Source: Cognatilysobacter claricitrinus
GTDB taxonomy: Bacteria > Pseudomonadota > Gammaproteobacteria > Xanthomonadales > Xanthomonadaceae
Reading direction: 5' to 3'
Assembly (NCBI RefSeq): GCF_045866565.1
Contig: NZ_BAAFZV010000002.1
Coordinates: forward strand, 186,001-250,000
DNA length: 64,000 bases
In this document: piece by piece, positions 8,956-17,166 of the stretch
Layout: each line of letters starts with the position of its first letter
How positions within the stretch are numbered: the first letter of the stretch is position 1
Notes under the pieces: generated by a model
What the model saw: only the letters and a program-made list of their open reading frames with translations
Database searches by the model: none
Told to the model about the DNA's origin: nothing
Translations under genes and position numbers: made by a program

Positions 8956-10286
8956 GCGATCTGCTCCAGCGGCTGCCGCCCGCGCACGCGCGCCGCGCCG
9001 AAATGACAGGAAAACGTGCTGCCCACGCCCACTTCGCTGCGGATGTCGAGCCGCGCCTGGTGGAGGTTGAGCACGTGCTTGACGATCGAAAGCCCCAGCC
9101 CGGTGCCGCCGCTCTCGCGCGAGCGGCTGGTCGACACGCGATAGAAGCGTTCGGTGATGCGTGGAAGGTGTGCGGCGGGAATACCGTAACCGGTGTCGGT
9201 GACCGACAGCATCACGCCATCCGCACCGTCGATGTCGCGCTCGCTTTCCCAGCCGATGCGGATGCGACCGCCAGCCGGCGTGTAGCGCACCGCATTGGCG
9301 ACGAGGTTGGAAAACGCGCTGTGCAGTTCCTTGGGCGAGCCGTAAAGGTCGACATCCGCGCGGTCGTCGACGTCGATCTCGTGGCGGTTCTGGCTGAGCG
9401 CCAGCGCTTCGCGGCGAAGTGCGGCGAGCATGCCCGCCATCGGAATCACTTCCTCGGTCGGCAGTTCGGCGCGCGATTCGAGCCGCGACAGCGTGAGCAG
9501 GTCTTCGACGAGCTGCGTCATGCGCGATGACTGGCGCTGCATTTCCGCGACCATCGGCGCCCATTCAGGCTGGTCGGCCGGGTCGAGCATGTCGAGGTAG
9601 CCATGCAGCACGGTCAGTGGCGTGCGTAGTTCGTGCGAGACATTCGCGACGAAATCGCGACGCACCTGCTCGAGCTGCAGCAGCCGGCTGACGTCGCGCG
9701 CCACCAGCAGCCACAGCTCGTCGGAGTAGGGCAGCAGGCGCAGGCTGAGCGTCACGTTGCCGTTGAGAGGCGAGCCGATCTCGAGCGGTTCCGCGTGGCG
9801 ACCGCGTGCCAGCCACGATGCAAGTGGCAACGCGGGCAGGCTTTCGACGATGGAGCGATCGACGTCGCCCGGATAGCGCAGGCCGAGCAGCGTGGTGCCG
9901 GCTTCGTTGAACCACACCACGCGCTGGGTGTCGCGCTCGACCACGATCACCGCGTCGGGCAACACCGTCGCCGCGGCGCGGTATGCGCGCAGCATGCCGA
10001 CCAGCCTGCGCTTGCGGACGCGCGCGCTGCCCTGCCGGCTGTGCAGCAGGCGCTCGATCTCGCCATAGATGTCGGCCGATGCATCGGGGCGCGCGTGGCG
10101 CCCCGCGGTGAGTCGCGCGACCAGCCCGGCGACGCGCCACATCTGCCAGCCGATCGCCGCGATGGCGCCTATGGCCAGGCCCAGCGCGGGGCGTTGCGCG
10201 ATCGCGCCGCACAGAAGCCCGGCACCGGTCGGGATCGCGACCAGTCCGAGCGTGCGCAACCAGGCGGATCGGGCGCTGGACGTCAT
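8952..10286 (-). CDS. phoR: PhoR phosphate-regulon sensor histidine kinase
   Basis: This 444-residue sensor kinase has two short hydrophobic helices in residues about 10-55 and no sizeable periplasmic domain, as is typical of PhoR. A PAS domain follows at about 105-200, then phospho-acceptor His218 (FVANVSHELRTPLTVL) and an ATPase domain with N box FSNLVANAVRYTP and G box ESGGTGLGLSIVKH. PhoR phosphorylates PhoB when phosphate is scarce, under control of Pst/PhoU, which are not in the window. The ATG was chosen over further upstream in-frame codons because it sits just before the first membrane helix and clear of phoB. Confidence 0.93.
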   Translation of the reverse strand: MTSSARSAWLRTLGLVAIPTGAGLLCGAIAQRPALGLAIGAIAAIGWQMWRVAGLVARLTAGRHARPDASADIYGEIERLLHSRQGSARVRKRRLVGMLRAYRAAATVLPDAVIVVERDTQRVVWFNEAGTTLLGLRYPGDVDRSIVESLPALPLASWLARGRHAEPLEIGSPLNGNVTLSLRLLPYSDELWLLVARDVSRLLQLEQVRRDFVANVSHELRTPLTVLHGYLDMLDPADQPEWAPMVAEMQRQSSRMTQLVEDLLTLSRLESRAELPTEEVIPMAGMLAALRREALALSQNRHEIDVDDRADVDLYGSPKELHSAFSNLVANAVRYTPAGGRIRIGWESERDIDGADGVMLSVTDTGYGIPAAHLPRITERFYRVSTSRSRESGGTGLGLSIVKHVLNLHQARLDIRSEVGVGSTFSCHFGAARVRGRQPLEQIA

Positions 10287-10351
10287 GCCGCGCAGTCTAA
10301 ACGGCGGCGGCCGCCCGCCGGCCGCGGAATACGTCGTCAAGACCGCAGTAC

Positions 10352-11059
10352 TCAGATTTCGGGCGAGGCGGAGAACCGGTAACCCGCGCCACGCACGGTC
10401 TGCACCATGCCGTCGAGCCCGTACGGCTCGAGGGTCTTGCGCAGGCGGCGGATGTGCACGTCGATCGTGCGTTCCTCGACGTAGACCGAACCGCCCCACA
10501 CATGATCGAGCAGCTGCGAGCGCGAGTAGACACGGTCGGGATGCGTCATGAAGAAGTGCAGCAGGCGGTATTCGGTCGGGCCGATCTGCACCGGCTGCTC
10601 GCCGGCATCGGTGCGCGCGAGCACGCGATGCGCCGCGCCGTCGATGCGCAGCGTGCCCACGGTGATCGAGCCGTCCTCGTCGTCCTCGCGCGTGCGGCGG
10701 AGCACGGCGCGGATGCGGGCCAACAACTCGCGCGCGGAAAAAGGCTTGACGACGTAGTCGTCGACGCCGGCTTCGAGCCCGCCGACGCGATCGTTCTCCT
10801 CGCCGCGCGCGGTGAGCATGATGATCGGCACTTCGCGGGTCAGTGTTTCGCGCCGCCAGCGGCGGGCGAGGTCGAGACCGCTGGTGCCGGGCAGCATCCA
10901 GTCGAGCAGGATCAGGTCCGGCACGCGATCGGCGATGGCTTCCTGCGCCTGGCGCGCATCACCCGCGTGCACGGGGTCGAACTCGCCCTTGCGCAGGGCG
11001 AAGGCGACCATGTCGCGAATCGCGGGTTCGTCTTCGACGATCAGGATGCGCTTGTGCAC
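10352..11059 (-). CDS. phoB: PhoB phosphate-regulon response regulator
   Basis: This 235-residue OmpR-family activator starts MHKRILIVEDEPAIRDMV, with phospho-acceptor Asp53 (LLDWMLPGTSG), the conserved TAR segment near 83 and Lys105 (VVKPFSAR). Its winged-helix domain ends in VQTVRGAGYRFS. The LDWMLPG signature separates PhoB from other OmpR-type regulators. Phosphorylated PhoB binds Pho boxes; a candidate box lies about 45 bases before this start, consistent with autoregulation of the phoB-phoR-ppk-ppx unit. Sixty-five non-coding bases separate it from phoR. Confidence 0.95.
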   Translation of the reverse strand: MHKRILIVEDEPAIRDMVAFALRKGEFDPVHAGDARQAQEAIADRVPDLILLDWMLPGTSGLDLARRWRRETLTREVPIIMLTARGEENDRVGGLEAGVDDYVVKPFSARELLARIRAVLRRTREDDEDGSITVGTLRIDGAAHRVLARTDAGEQPVQIGPTEYRLLHFFMTHPDRVYSRSQLLDHVWGGSVYVEERTIDVHIRRLRKTLEPYGLDGMVQTVRGAGYRFSASPEI

Positions 11060-11104
11060 TCGGCCACCGGGGTCCTTCGGATGACCGCACTACACTACCG
11101 TTTG

Positions 11105-11122
11105 GTTACACACCCGTGACAG
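11105..11122 (-). promoter_or_regulatory. Putative Pho box before phoB
   Basis: On the minus strand the sequence reads CTGTCAC, four bases, GTGTAAC, close to the two 7-base direct repeats of the Pho box (CTGTCAT-N4-CTGTCAY). It lies in the 71-base gap upstream of phoB, with a TAGTGT-like -10 element 7 bases further on. PhoB binding here is inferred. Confidence 0.5.
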
Positions 11123-11130
11123 CGCCGGCG

Positions 11131-12705
11131 TCAGCGCTTGAGATCCTCGTCGCGGATGCCCTGCCGCTTGAGCTCCAGCACCGTCGGCGTGATCTCGGCG
11201 ATGCGCGCGTCGATGCGCGAGCGGGCGTAGTAGTCGAGGTCGCCGCGCTTCTTGAGGTTGTTGAGCTGGGCCAGCGCCAGTTCCGGGCGGCCACTCAGGT
11301 ACGCCGCTTCGGCGTGCGCCTCGCCGGCACGCACCGGATCGCCGGCCAGTTCGCTCGCGCGCGCGAAGGTGCGCTGGAACAGCGGATCGTCCGAAAGCGT
11401 GGCCATCAGCGGCCGCAGGATGGCCTGTGCGCGCTTGCCGGCAGCCGCATTGCCGCGCTCGGCCAGCACCTTGGCGTAGGTGAGAACGATCGCGCGGCTG
11501 GTCGGTGCTTTTTTCACCAGCGCTTCGAAGCGGGCGTCGGCCGACGTGCCGTCGCCGGTTGCCGCTTCCGCCTCCGCGAGCGCGAGTTGCGGCCACACGT
11601 CGGCAGGGCGCTGGTTGGCGACGGTGGTCAGAAGCGGCAGCGCGGTCTTCGGCTGGCCGGCCTGCAGGTAGGCGACGGCCAGGCCGTACTGTTCCGGCGC
11701 GTTCAGAGCACGCGCATGGCGCAGCCCGTCGTATTCGTGGATCGCTTCCGCGGGCGTCGGCGCGCTCATCACGCGAAGGCGCTCGCGCGCGTAGTCGAAC
11801 AGGCCGGTCGGGCCGGTGCCGGTGCTGGCGTCGACGCGGAGGCCGCCCGGGAGTAGCGGATTGTCGGTCGCGAACGTGGCGCCGTAATTGGGCTGCTCGC
11901 GCAGGCGTTCGGCGCGGTCCTTGGCTTCTGTGATGCGCGACAGCGTGACCGGGTGGCTGCGCAGGTAGTCGGGCGACTCGTCGCCGTACGCGCTGGCTTC
12001 GTTGGTGCGCGAGCGCGTCTGCAGCTTCTCGAAGAAATCGGCCATGCCGCGCGGGTCGAAATGGCTGCGCGCGAGCACCTGCATGCCGACGCGGTCGGCC
12101 TCGGCTTCGCTGGCCCGCGTGTAGTTGATCGCGCGCTGCTCGGCCAGTCCCATCGCTGCGACCATAGCGGCCTGCGCGGCATCGTCCGACGAATTGCCGT
12201 GCGCCTGCTGGGCGACGACGATGGCGCCGAGCATCGCCAGCAGCGTCGGCAGCTGATCCTGCTTCTGTCGCTCGACGGCGCGCAGCACGTGCTGCTGCGT
12301 GATGTGCGAGATCTCGTGGGCGAGCACGCCGGCGACTTCGTCCTCGCGATCGGCGGCAAGCACCAGTCCCGAGTTGACGCCGACGTAGCCGCCGAGCGTC
12401 GCGAACGCATTGATCTGCCGCTCGCGCAGCATGAAGAACGTGTACGTCCGCTTGTTGTCGTCGCTGGCGCCGGCGAGGCGGTGGCCGAGCGTGTCGAGCC
12501 AGCTGTCGATCAGCGGGTCTTCGAGCACGTAGTCCATGTGCCGTAACTGCGCGAGCGTCATCGCGCCGTAATACGACTCCTGCGCCGGCGTGATGAGTTC
12601 GCCTGCGGACGAACCGATGTCGGGCAGGCGGCCTTGTTGCGCAGCGACGGGCGCGACGCCGACGACGGCGACCAGGGCGGCGGTCAGGAGCGAAATACGA
12701 CGCAA
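11131..12705 (-). CDS. BepA-like periplasmic M48 metalloprotease with TPR repeats
   Basis: This secreted zinc protease is about 524 residues long. A signal peptide (ISLLTAALVAVVGVAPVAA) leads into an M48 domain with HEISHITQQH (zinc ligands and catalytic Glu) and the third ligand region RASEAEADRVG. The C-terminal 200 residues are alanine-rich TPR-like helices. In E. coli the equivalent, BepA (YfgC), degrades stalled outer-membrane protein LptD and helps BAM assembly. I chose a TTG start because GGGGA lies 8 bases before it and the signal peptide follows directly; in-frame ATGs 39 and 48 bases upstream (12744, 12753) are alternatives. It is divergent from the glutaredoxin gene. Confidence 0.85.
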   Translation of the reverse strand: MRRISLLTAALVAVVGVAPVAAQQGRLPDIGSSAGELITPAQESYYGAMTLAQLRHMDYVLEDPLIDSWLDTLGHRLAGASDDNKRTYTFFMLRERQINAFATLGGYVGVNSGLVLAADREDEVAGVLAHEISHITQQHVLRAVERQKQDQLPTLLAMLGAIVVAQQAHGNSSDDAAQAAMVAAMGLAEQRAINYTRASEAEADRVGMQVLARSHFDPRGMADFFEKLQTRSRTNEASAYGDESPDYLRSHPVTLSRITEAKDRAERLREQPNYGATFATDNPLLPGGLRVDASTGTGPTGLFDYARERLRVMSAPTPAEAIHEYDGLRHARALNAPEQYGLAVAYLQAGQPKTALPLLTTVANQRPADVWPQLALAEAEAATGDGTSADARFEALVKKAPTSRAIVLTYAKVLAERGNAAAGKRAQAILRPLMATLSDDPLFQRTFARASELAGDPVRAGEAHAEAAYLSGRPELALAQLNNLKKRGDLDYYARSRIDARIAEITPTVLELKRQGIRDEDLKR

Positions 12706-12908
12706 GCGGAATTCCCCATGGCGCGCGACGGTGCCGCCTCGCATCGCGAGCATGCCGCGACGGCGGCCGTCAGGCGTGAATCGTCTGTTAAGTGCGACGT
12801 TCGACCGCATTGCCGCTGGATCGTTCCATCGCTGTGTTCCAGCGCCGGGGCTGGAAATGGCCGTTCCCGGCGTCCATAGTCCCCCGCGATTCCCGCGGGA
12901 GAGCCGTC

Positions 12909-13175
12909 TTGAGCAGCGCCAACATCGTCATCTACAGCACCGCCGTCTGCCCGTATTGCGTGGCCGCGAAGAACTTCCTGCAGAGCAAGGGCCAGACCTG
13001 GACCGAAGTGCGCATCGACCTCGACGCCACCGAACGTCAGAAGATGGTCGCGGCCACCGGCCGCACCAGCGTGCCGCAGATCTTCATCAACGACACGCAC
13101 GTCGGCGGCTACGACGACATGATCGCGCTGCATCGCAAGGGCGGGCTCCAACCGCTGCTCGAGGGCCGCGCATGA
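12909..13175 (+). CDS. grxC: Glutaredoxin (GrxC type)
   Basis: This 88-residue dithiol glutaredoxin reduces protein disulfides and glutathione mixed disulfides in the cytoplasm. The active site CPYC follows the first strand (IVIYSTAVCPYC), and the glutathione-binding TSVPQIF with its cis-proline and GGYDDM are present. The start is TTG, preceded by GGGAGAG at good spacing; no ATG fits the normal length. The stop overlaps the next start (ATGA), so it is coupled to the AhpD-like protein. Confidence 0.88.
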   Translation: MSSANIVIYSTAVCPYCVAAKNFLQSKGQTWTEVRIDLDATERQKMVAATGRTSVPQIFINDTHVGGYDDMIALHRKGGLQPLLEGRA

Positions 13176-13561
13176 GCGCCCAGAACGAGAAGGACCGCGT
13201 CGCCGAGTTCACCGCGTTCCGCAAGCGCATGAACGAGCGGATCCTCGCCGAGCCCAACCAGGTCGTACGCCGCTTCTTCGCGCTCGACACCCAGACCTAC
13301 CAGGCCGGCGCGCTCGACCTGAAGACCAAGGAGCTGCTGGGCCTGGTCGCGTCGATGGTGCTGCGCTGCGACGACTGCATCAGCTACCACGTCGCCCAGT
13401 GCAAGGAAGCCGGCGTCGATCGCGACGAGATGTTCGAGGCGTTTTCGGTCGGGCTGGTGGTCGGCGGTTCGATCGTCATCCCGCACCTGCGCCGCGCGGT
13501 CGATTTCCTCGACCGTCTGGAGCAGGGTGAGTCCGCGCCGGCCGCGCACGACCACGGCTGA
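13172..13561 (+). CDS. Carboxymuconolactone decarboxylase / AhpD-like protein
   Basis: This 129-residue all-helical protein of the CMD family carries the redox motif CDDCISYH (CxxC plus a His three residues later), the signature of AhpD-like peroxidatic disulfide reductases. The helices before it (LDLKTKELLGLVASMVLR) match the family. The tail ends in a His-containing AAHDHG. It overlaps the glutaredoxin gene by four bases, so a thiol-redox function fits better than a decarboxylase one. Its physiological substrate is unknown. Confidence 0.83.
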   Translation: MSAQNEKDRVAEFTAFRKRMNERILAEPNQVVRRFFALDTQTYQAGALDLKTKELLGLVASMVLRCDDCISYHVAQCKEAGVDRDEMFEAFSVGLVVGGSIVIPHLRRAVDFLDRLEQGESAPAAHDHG

Positions 13562-13683
13562 CCGCGTCGCCACCGCCGCTTCGAGACCAAGGCCCGGGCG
13601 CTGAACCCGGGCCTTCGGCATAATGGGCGGCTCAATTCGGCGCCGTACAGCCACGTTCGGCCGCCATTTCCCGGAAATCAGAA

Positions 13684-14691
13684 ATGACGCAAACGATCAC
13701 GGTCATCCGCGGCGACGGCATCGGCCCGGAAATCATGGACGCCACCCTCAAGGTTCTCGATTCGATGAACCTCGGCCTGTCCTACGAGTTCGCCGACGCG
13801 GGCCTCGTCGCCTACGAGAAGACCGGCGAGCTGCTGCCGGCGGCGACGATGGATTCGATCCGCAAGAACCGCATCGCGCTGAAGAGCCCGCTGACCACGC
13901 CGGTCGGCGAAGGCTTCTCGTCGATCAACGTCGAGCTGCGCAAGCGCTTCGACCTGTACGCGAACGTGCGCCCCGCGATCTCGTTCCCGAACACCAAGTC
14001 GCGCTTCGGTAGCGGCGTCGACCTGATCACCGTCCGCGAGAACACCGAGGGCGCGTACATCGGCGAAGGCCAGTCGGTGTCGGAAGACGGCGAAACCGCC
14101 GTGCTGACGCAGAAGGTCACGCGTCGCGGTTCCGAGCGCATCGTGCGCTACGCGTTCGAACTCGCACGCCGCACCGGCCGAAAGAAGGTCACGGTGGTGC
14201 ACAAGGCGAACATCCTGAAGTCGACGTCGGGCCTGTTCCTCAAGACCGCCCGCATCGTCGCGCAGGAATACACCGACATCGAGTGCAACGAGATGATCGT
14301 GGACAACTGCTGCATGCAGCTGGTCATGAAGCCGGAGCAGTTCGACGTCATCGTCACCACGAACCTCTTTGGCGACATCATTTCCGACCTGTGCGCGGGC
14401 CTGGTCGGCGGCCTCGGCCTCGCGCCCGGCGCGAACATCGGCACCGACGCGGCGATCTTCGAAGCCGTGCACGGCACTGCGCCCGACATCGCGGGGCAGG
14501 GCAAGGCGAACCCGTGCGCGCTGCTGCTGGGCGCAGCTCAGATGCTTGACCACCTCGGCAAGTGCGCGGACGCCGAGCGCCTGCGCAAGGCCATTGTCGC
14601 CACGCTCGAAGCTAAGGATTCGCTGACGCCGGATCTCGGCGGCACGGGCACCACGACGACGTTCGCCGAGGCGATCACGCGACGCCTGTGA
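13684..14691 (+). CDS. Isocitrate dehydrogenase, NAD-dependent type
   Basis: This 335-residue enzyme of the isocitrate/isopropylmalate dehydrogenase family begins MTQTITVIRGDGIGPEIM. Isocitrate-binding residues show in SPLTTPVGEGFSSINVELRK, where the Ser and Asn contact substrate in IDHs and the isopropylmalate-specific pattern is absent. The metal-site aspartates lie in TNLFGDIISDLCAG. The short length and sequence match the homodimeric NAD-linked IDH of Xanthomonadaceae rather than the 415-residue NADP enzyme. It oxidizes isocitrate to 2-oxoglutarate in the TCA cycle. It stands alone and is followed by a terminator. Confidence 0.88.
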   Translation: MTQTITVIRGDGIGPEIMDATLKVLDSMNLGLSYEFADAGLVAYEKTGELLPAATMDSIRKNRIALKSPLTTPVGEGFSSINVELRKRFDLYANVRPAISFPNTKSRFGSGVDLITVRENTEGAYIGEGQSVSEDGETAVLTQKVTRRGSERIVRYAFELARRTGRKKVTVVHKANILKSTSGLFLKTARIVAQEYTDIECNEMIVDNCCMQLVMKPEQFDVIVTTNLFGDIISDLCAGLVGGLGLAPGANIGTDAAIFEAVHGTAPDIAGQGKANPCALLLGAAQMLDHLGKCADAERLRKAIVATLEAKDSLTPDLGGTGTTTTFAEAITRRL

Positions 14692-14696
14692 TGCAC

Positions 14697-14739
14697 GTGG
14701 CCGCAGCGCGGTTGATGCCTTGCGCCGCGGCCGCTTTTT
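14697..14739 (+). terminator. Rho-independent terminator after isocitrate dehydrogenase
   Basis: GTGGCCGC and GCGC on the left pair with GCGC and GCGGCCGC on the right, and five Ts follow. It lies 6 bases after the stop codon. Confidence 0.75.
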
Positions 14740-14741
14740 CA

Positions 14742-14770
14742 TTGACAGGGACCGGCCGGCAGCAGAGAAT
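14742..14770 (+). promoter_or_regulatory. Sigma-70 promoter of the tRNA cluster
   Basis: A perfect -35 TTGACA is followed by 17 bases and then GAGAAT (4 of 6 matches to TATAAT). The GC-rich stretch after it (GCCCACCC) resembles the discriminator of stringently controlled stable-RNA promoters. The first tRNA begins 42 bases downstream. Confidence 0.7.
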
Positions 14771-14812
14771 GCCCACCCTTTCGCGGCGCTGGCGCGCGAC
14801 GGAAGTACCGGC

Positions 14813-14889
<77 letters not shown>

Positions 14890-14931
14890 CCCGGCCTGGC
14901 CGGACCTGCTCACGGAGTTTGCTCGGGATAC

Positions 14932-15008
14932 GCGCCCGTAGCTCAACCGGATAGAGCACCGGCCTTCTAAGCCGGTGGTTGCAGGTTCGATTCCTGCCGG
15001 GCGCGCCA
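14932..15008 (+). tRNA. tRNA-Arg (TCT)
   Basis: A 77-base cloverleaf. The acceptor GCGCCCG pairs with CGGGCGC, the anticodon loop is CTTCTAA on CCGGC/GCCGG, and CCA is encoded. It lies 42 bases after tRNA-Pro, probably on the same transcript. Confidence 0.97.
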
Positions 15009-15117
15009 CGCAGTGATGAATGAAATCGAGTGCGTGCGGTGATGTTCGCCGCCGCACACTGAGATACTGAAATGCCGGTGTGCTGTTGCTCTTGGGCAGC
15101 CCGCCACAGGTTCTACG

Positions 15118-15194
15118 GTGGCTGTAGCTCAGCTGGTTAGAGTACTGGATTGTGATTCCAGATGTCGGGGGTTCGAGTCCCCTCAGCCACCCCA
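15118..15194 (+). tRNA. tRNA-His (GTG)
   Basis: The acceptor GTGGCTG pairs with CAGCCAC, the anticodon loop is TTGTGAT, and CCA is encoded. A G at 15117 pairs with the C discriminator and is the extra G-1 required by histidyl-tRNA synthetase. Confidence 0.97.
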
Positions 15195-15208
15195 GTTTGT
15201 TTTCGCGG

Positions 15209-15236
15209 TTGTGTCTTTCGCGATAGCTGTTAAAAT
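15209..15236 (+). promoter_or_regulatory. Probable promoter for tRNA-Lys
   Basis: TTGTGT, 16 bases, then TAAAAT, ending 8 bases before the tRNA. This is an AT-rich patch within a GC-rich region. Confidence 0.45.
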
Positions 15237-15244
15237 TGCAGCGC

Positions 15245-15320
15245 GGGCCGTTAGCTCAGTTGGTAGAGCAGTTGACTCTTAATCAATAGGTCCAAGGTTC
15301 GAATCCTTGACGGCCCACCA
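15245..15320 (+). tRNA. tRNA-Lys (CTT)
   Basis: A 76-base cloverleaf. The acceptor GGGCCGT pairs with ACGGCCC, the anticodon loop CTCTTAA sits on GTTGA/TCAAT, and CCA is encoded. A strong terminator follows within 8 bases. Confidence 0.97.
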
Positions 15321-15327
15321 TCTTGAA

Positions 15328-15355
15328 AGCACCCGGTTCGCCGGGTGCTTTTTTC
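15328..15355 (+). terminator. Terminator after tRNA-Lys
   Basis: A perfect 9-bp stem AGCACCCGG/CCGGGTGCT closes a TTCG tetraloop, followed by six Ts. Confidence 0.9.
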
Positions 15356-15383
15356 TTTTGCGGCAGAGCCTTTGGCCGCATGC

Positions 15384-15468
15384 GCGAAAGTGGCGGAATT
15401 GGTAGACGCACTGGATTTAGGTTCCAGCGCCGCAAGGCGTGCGGGTTCGAGTCCCGCCTTTCGCACCA
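15384..15468 (+). tRNA. tRNA-Leu (TAG)
   Basis: An 85-base class II tRNA. The acceptor GCGAAAG pairs with CTTTCGC, the anticodon loop is TTTAGGT on CTGGA/TCCAG, there is a long variable arm, and CCA is encoded. The 327 bases from here to tig hold no gene I can support. Confidence 0.96.
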
Positions 15469-15795
15469 CGCCGTACGGAAACGTCGCTTGCGGCATTGAC
15501 TACGCGCCGTCGCGCGCGGAGTGACGCGCTTGCCGTGATTCGACGGTTGCGGGTCACGGTTGCCACCCACGAAGGCGTCAGGTCGCAACTCGTGCCGGCG
15601 CGATCGAACCCGCAACCGCCGGGTAAGCGACCCGTCCGGCGCCCGACGCGAGGCGCCACCGCGCCCCAGCTGGCGCGCCCCCGCCCGATCCGCCAAACTA
15701 TCCCGTTCTTACCTTGACGGCCGGTGTAACCGCCTGCCGTCCCGAACCGTCAGTCAGATACGTGCCGTGGCGGAGCCGCGGTCGCAGGAGTGGAT

Positions 15796-17094
15796 ATGCA
15801 AGTTTCGGTCGAATCCGTCGGCAACCTCGAGCGCCGCATGACCCTCAGCCTCCCGGCCGACCAGCTCGACTCGGCGGTCGAGGCGCGCCTGCGCGAGATC
15901 GCGCGCACTGCCAAGCTCAAGGGCTTCCGCCCGGGCAAGGTGCCGGCGAAGGTGATCGAGCAGCGCTACGGCTCGCAGGTCCGCTCCGAGATCCTCGATC
16001 GCATGCTGGGCGACAGCTTCCGCAGCGCCGTTAGCGACAACAAGCTGCAGATCGCCGGCCAGCCGCGCATCGAGCCGTCGACCGGCGATGACGGCCAGAT
16101 CGCGTTCGTCGCGAACTTCGAAGTCGTGCCGGACTTCGGCGACATCGACGTCGCCAAGCTCAACGTCATCCGCCACACCGCGGACGTCAGCGACGCCGAC
16201 ATCGACACGATGATCGAGAACCTGCGCATGCAGCGTCGCACGTGGCAGAACGTCGATCGCGGCGCGCTTGTCGGCGATCTCGTCGAGTTCGAAACGTGGT
16301 CGCAGGCCGGTGACCAGCGCGTTCCGGCGGAAGGCGTCGAGCACGGTGCCGACGTGATCGGCTCGGGCATGATGTTCGAGACGATCGAACAGCAGCTCAC
16401 CGGCATGAAGGCAGGCGAGAGCAAGGCGTTCGACGTCGACTTCCCGGCCGACTGGCGCGTCACCGAGTTCGCCGGCCGCACGGTGAAGGTCAACGTCAAC
16501 GTGGGTCGCGTCGCCGAGCCGGTGCTGCCTGAAATCGACGCCGACTTCATCCGCAGCTTCGGGGTGAAGAGCGGTGATCCGGAGCATTTCCGCACCGAGA
16601 TCCGCAGCAACCTCGAGCGCGAGCTCAAGGGTGCGCTGATGAACCGCCTGCGTCGCGAAGTCGGCGACCAGCTGATCGCGGCGTACGAGCACGTCGAGCT
16701 TCCGCCGCGCCTGGTCGAGAACGAATCGCGCGCGATCGCCGCGCAGGCGCTCGACAACGCGCGTCGCCAGGGCCACCAGGGCGACCTGCCGGACGGTATG
16801 GTCGAGCAGATGCTGGACCCGGCGCGCAAGCGCGTGCTGGTCGGCCTGCTCGTCGGCGAGATCGCGCGTCGCAACGACCTCCGCCTCGACGCGCGCCGCG
16901 TGAACGAGACGATGCGTCTCATCGCGTCCACCTACGAAGAGCCGCAGCAGGTCATCGAGCTCTACCGCAACGACCAGAACCTCATGCAGAGCCTGCAGAA
17001 CCGCGTGATGGAAGAGCAGGTGATCGACTGGATCGCGGAACGCGCCCAGCACACGGAACAGTCGCTGAGTTTTGCGGAAGCGATCCGCCAGTAA
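15796..17094 (+). CDS. tig: Trigger factor (ribosome-associated chaperone and prolyl isomerase)
   Basis: This 432-residue protein is the usual length for trigger factor. The N-terminal ribosome-binding domain carries the L23-docking loop GFRPGKVP (residues about 44-51). A short FKBP-type isomerase domain (about 150-245, VGDLVEFET onward) and the helical C-terminal chaperone arms follow. It binds nascent chains at the exit tunnel. I chose the ATG with GGAG 5 bases upstream; a GTG two codons earlier overlaps that Shine-Dalgarno. tig-clpP-clpX-lon is a conserved proteobacterial order. Confidence 0.96.
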   Translation: MQVSVESVGNLERRMTLSLPADQLDSAVEARLREIARTAKLKGFRPGKVPAKVIEQRYGSQVRSEILDRMLGDSFRSAVSDNKLQIAGQPRIEPSTGDDGQIAFVANFEVVPDFGDIDVAKLNVIRHTADVSDADIDTMIENLRMQRRTWQNVDRGALVGDLVEFETWSQAGDQRVPAEGVEHGADVIGSGMMFETIEQQLTGMKAGESKAFDVDFPADWRVTEFAGRTVKVNVNVGRVAEPVLPEIDADFIRSFGVKSGDPEHFRTEIRSNLERELKGALMNRLRREVGDQLIAAYEHVELPPRLVENESRAIAAQALDNARRQGHQGDLPDGMVEQMLDPARKRVLVGLLVGEIARRNDLRLDARRVNETMRLIASTYEEPQQVIELYRNDQNLMQSLQNRVMEEQVIDWIAERAQHTEQSLSFAEAIRQ

Positions 17095-17105
17095 GGCCTT
17101 GTGTC

Positions 17106-17139
17106 GCGGTCCGGCCGGCCCCACCCTTGGCCGGACCGC
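17106..17139 (+). repeat. Perfect 11-bp inverted repeat between tig and clpP
   Basis: GCGGTCCGGCC and GGCCGGACCGC flank a 12-base loop, starting 11 bases after the tig stop and ending 27 bases before clpP. No T-tract follows, so it may be a partial terminator, an mRNA-stabilizing hairpin or an attenuator. Confidence 0.8.
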
Positions 17140-17166
17140 ATACACAGCTGAGAGATCGACGGACCC

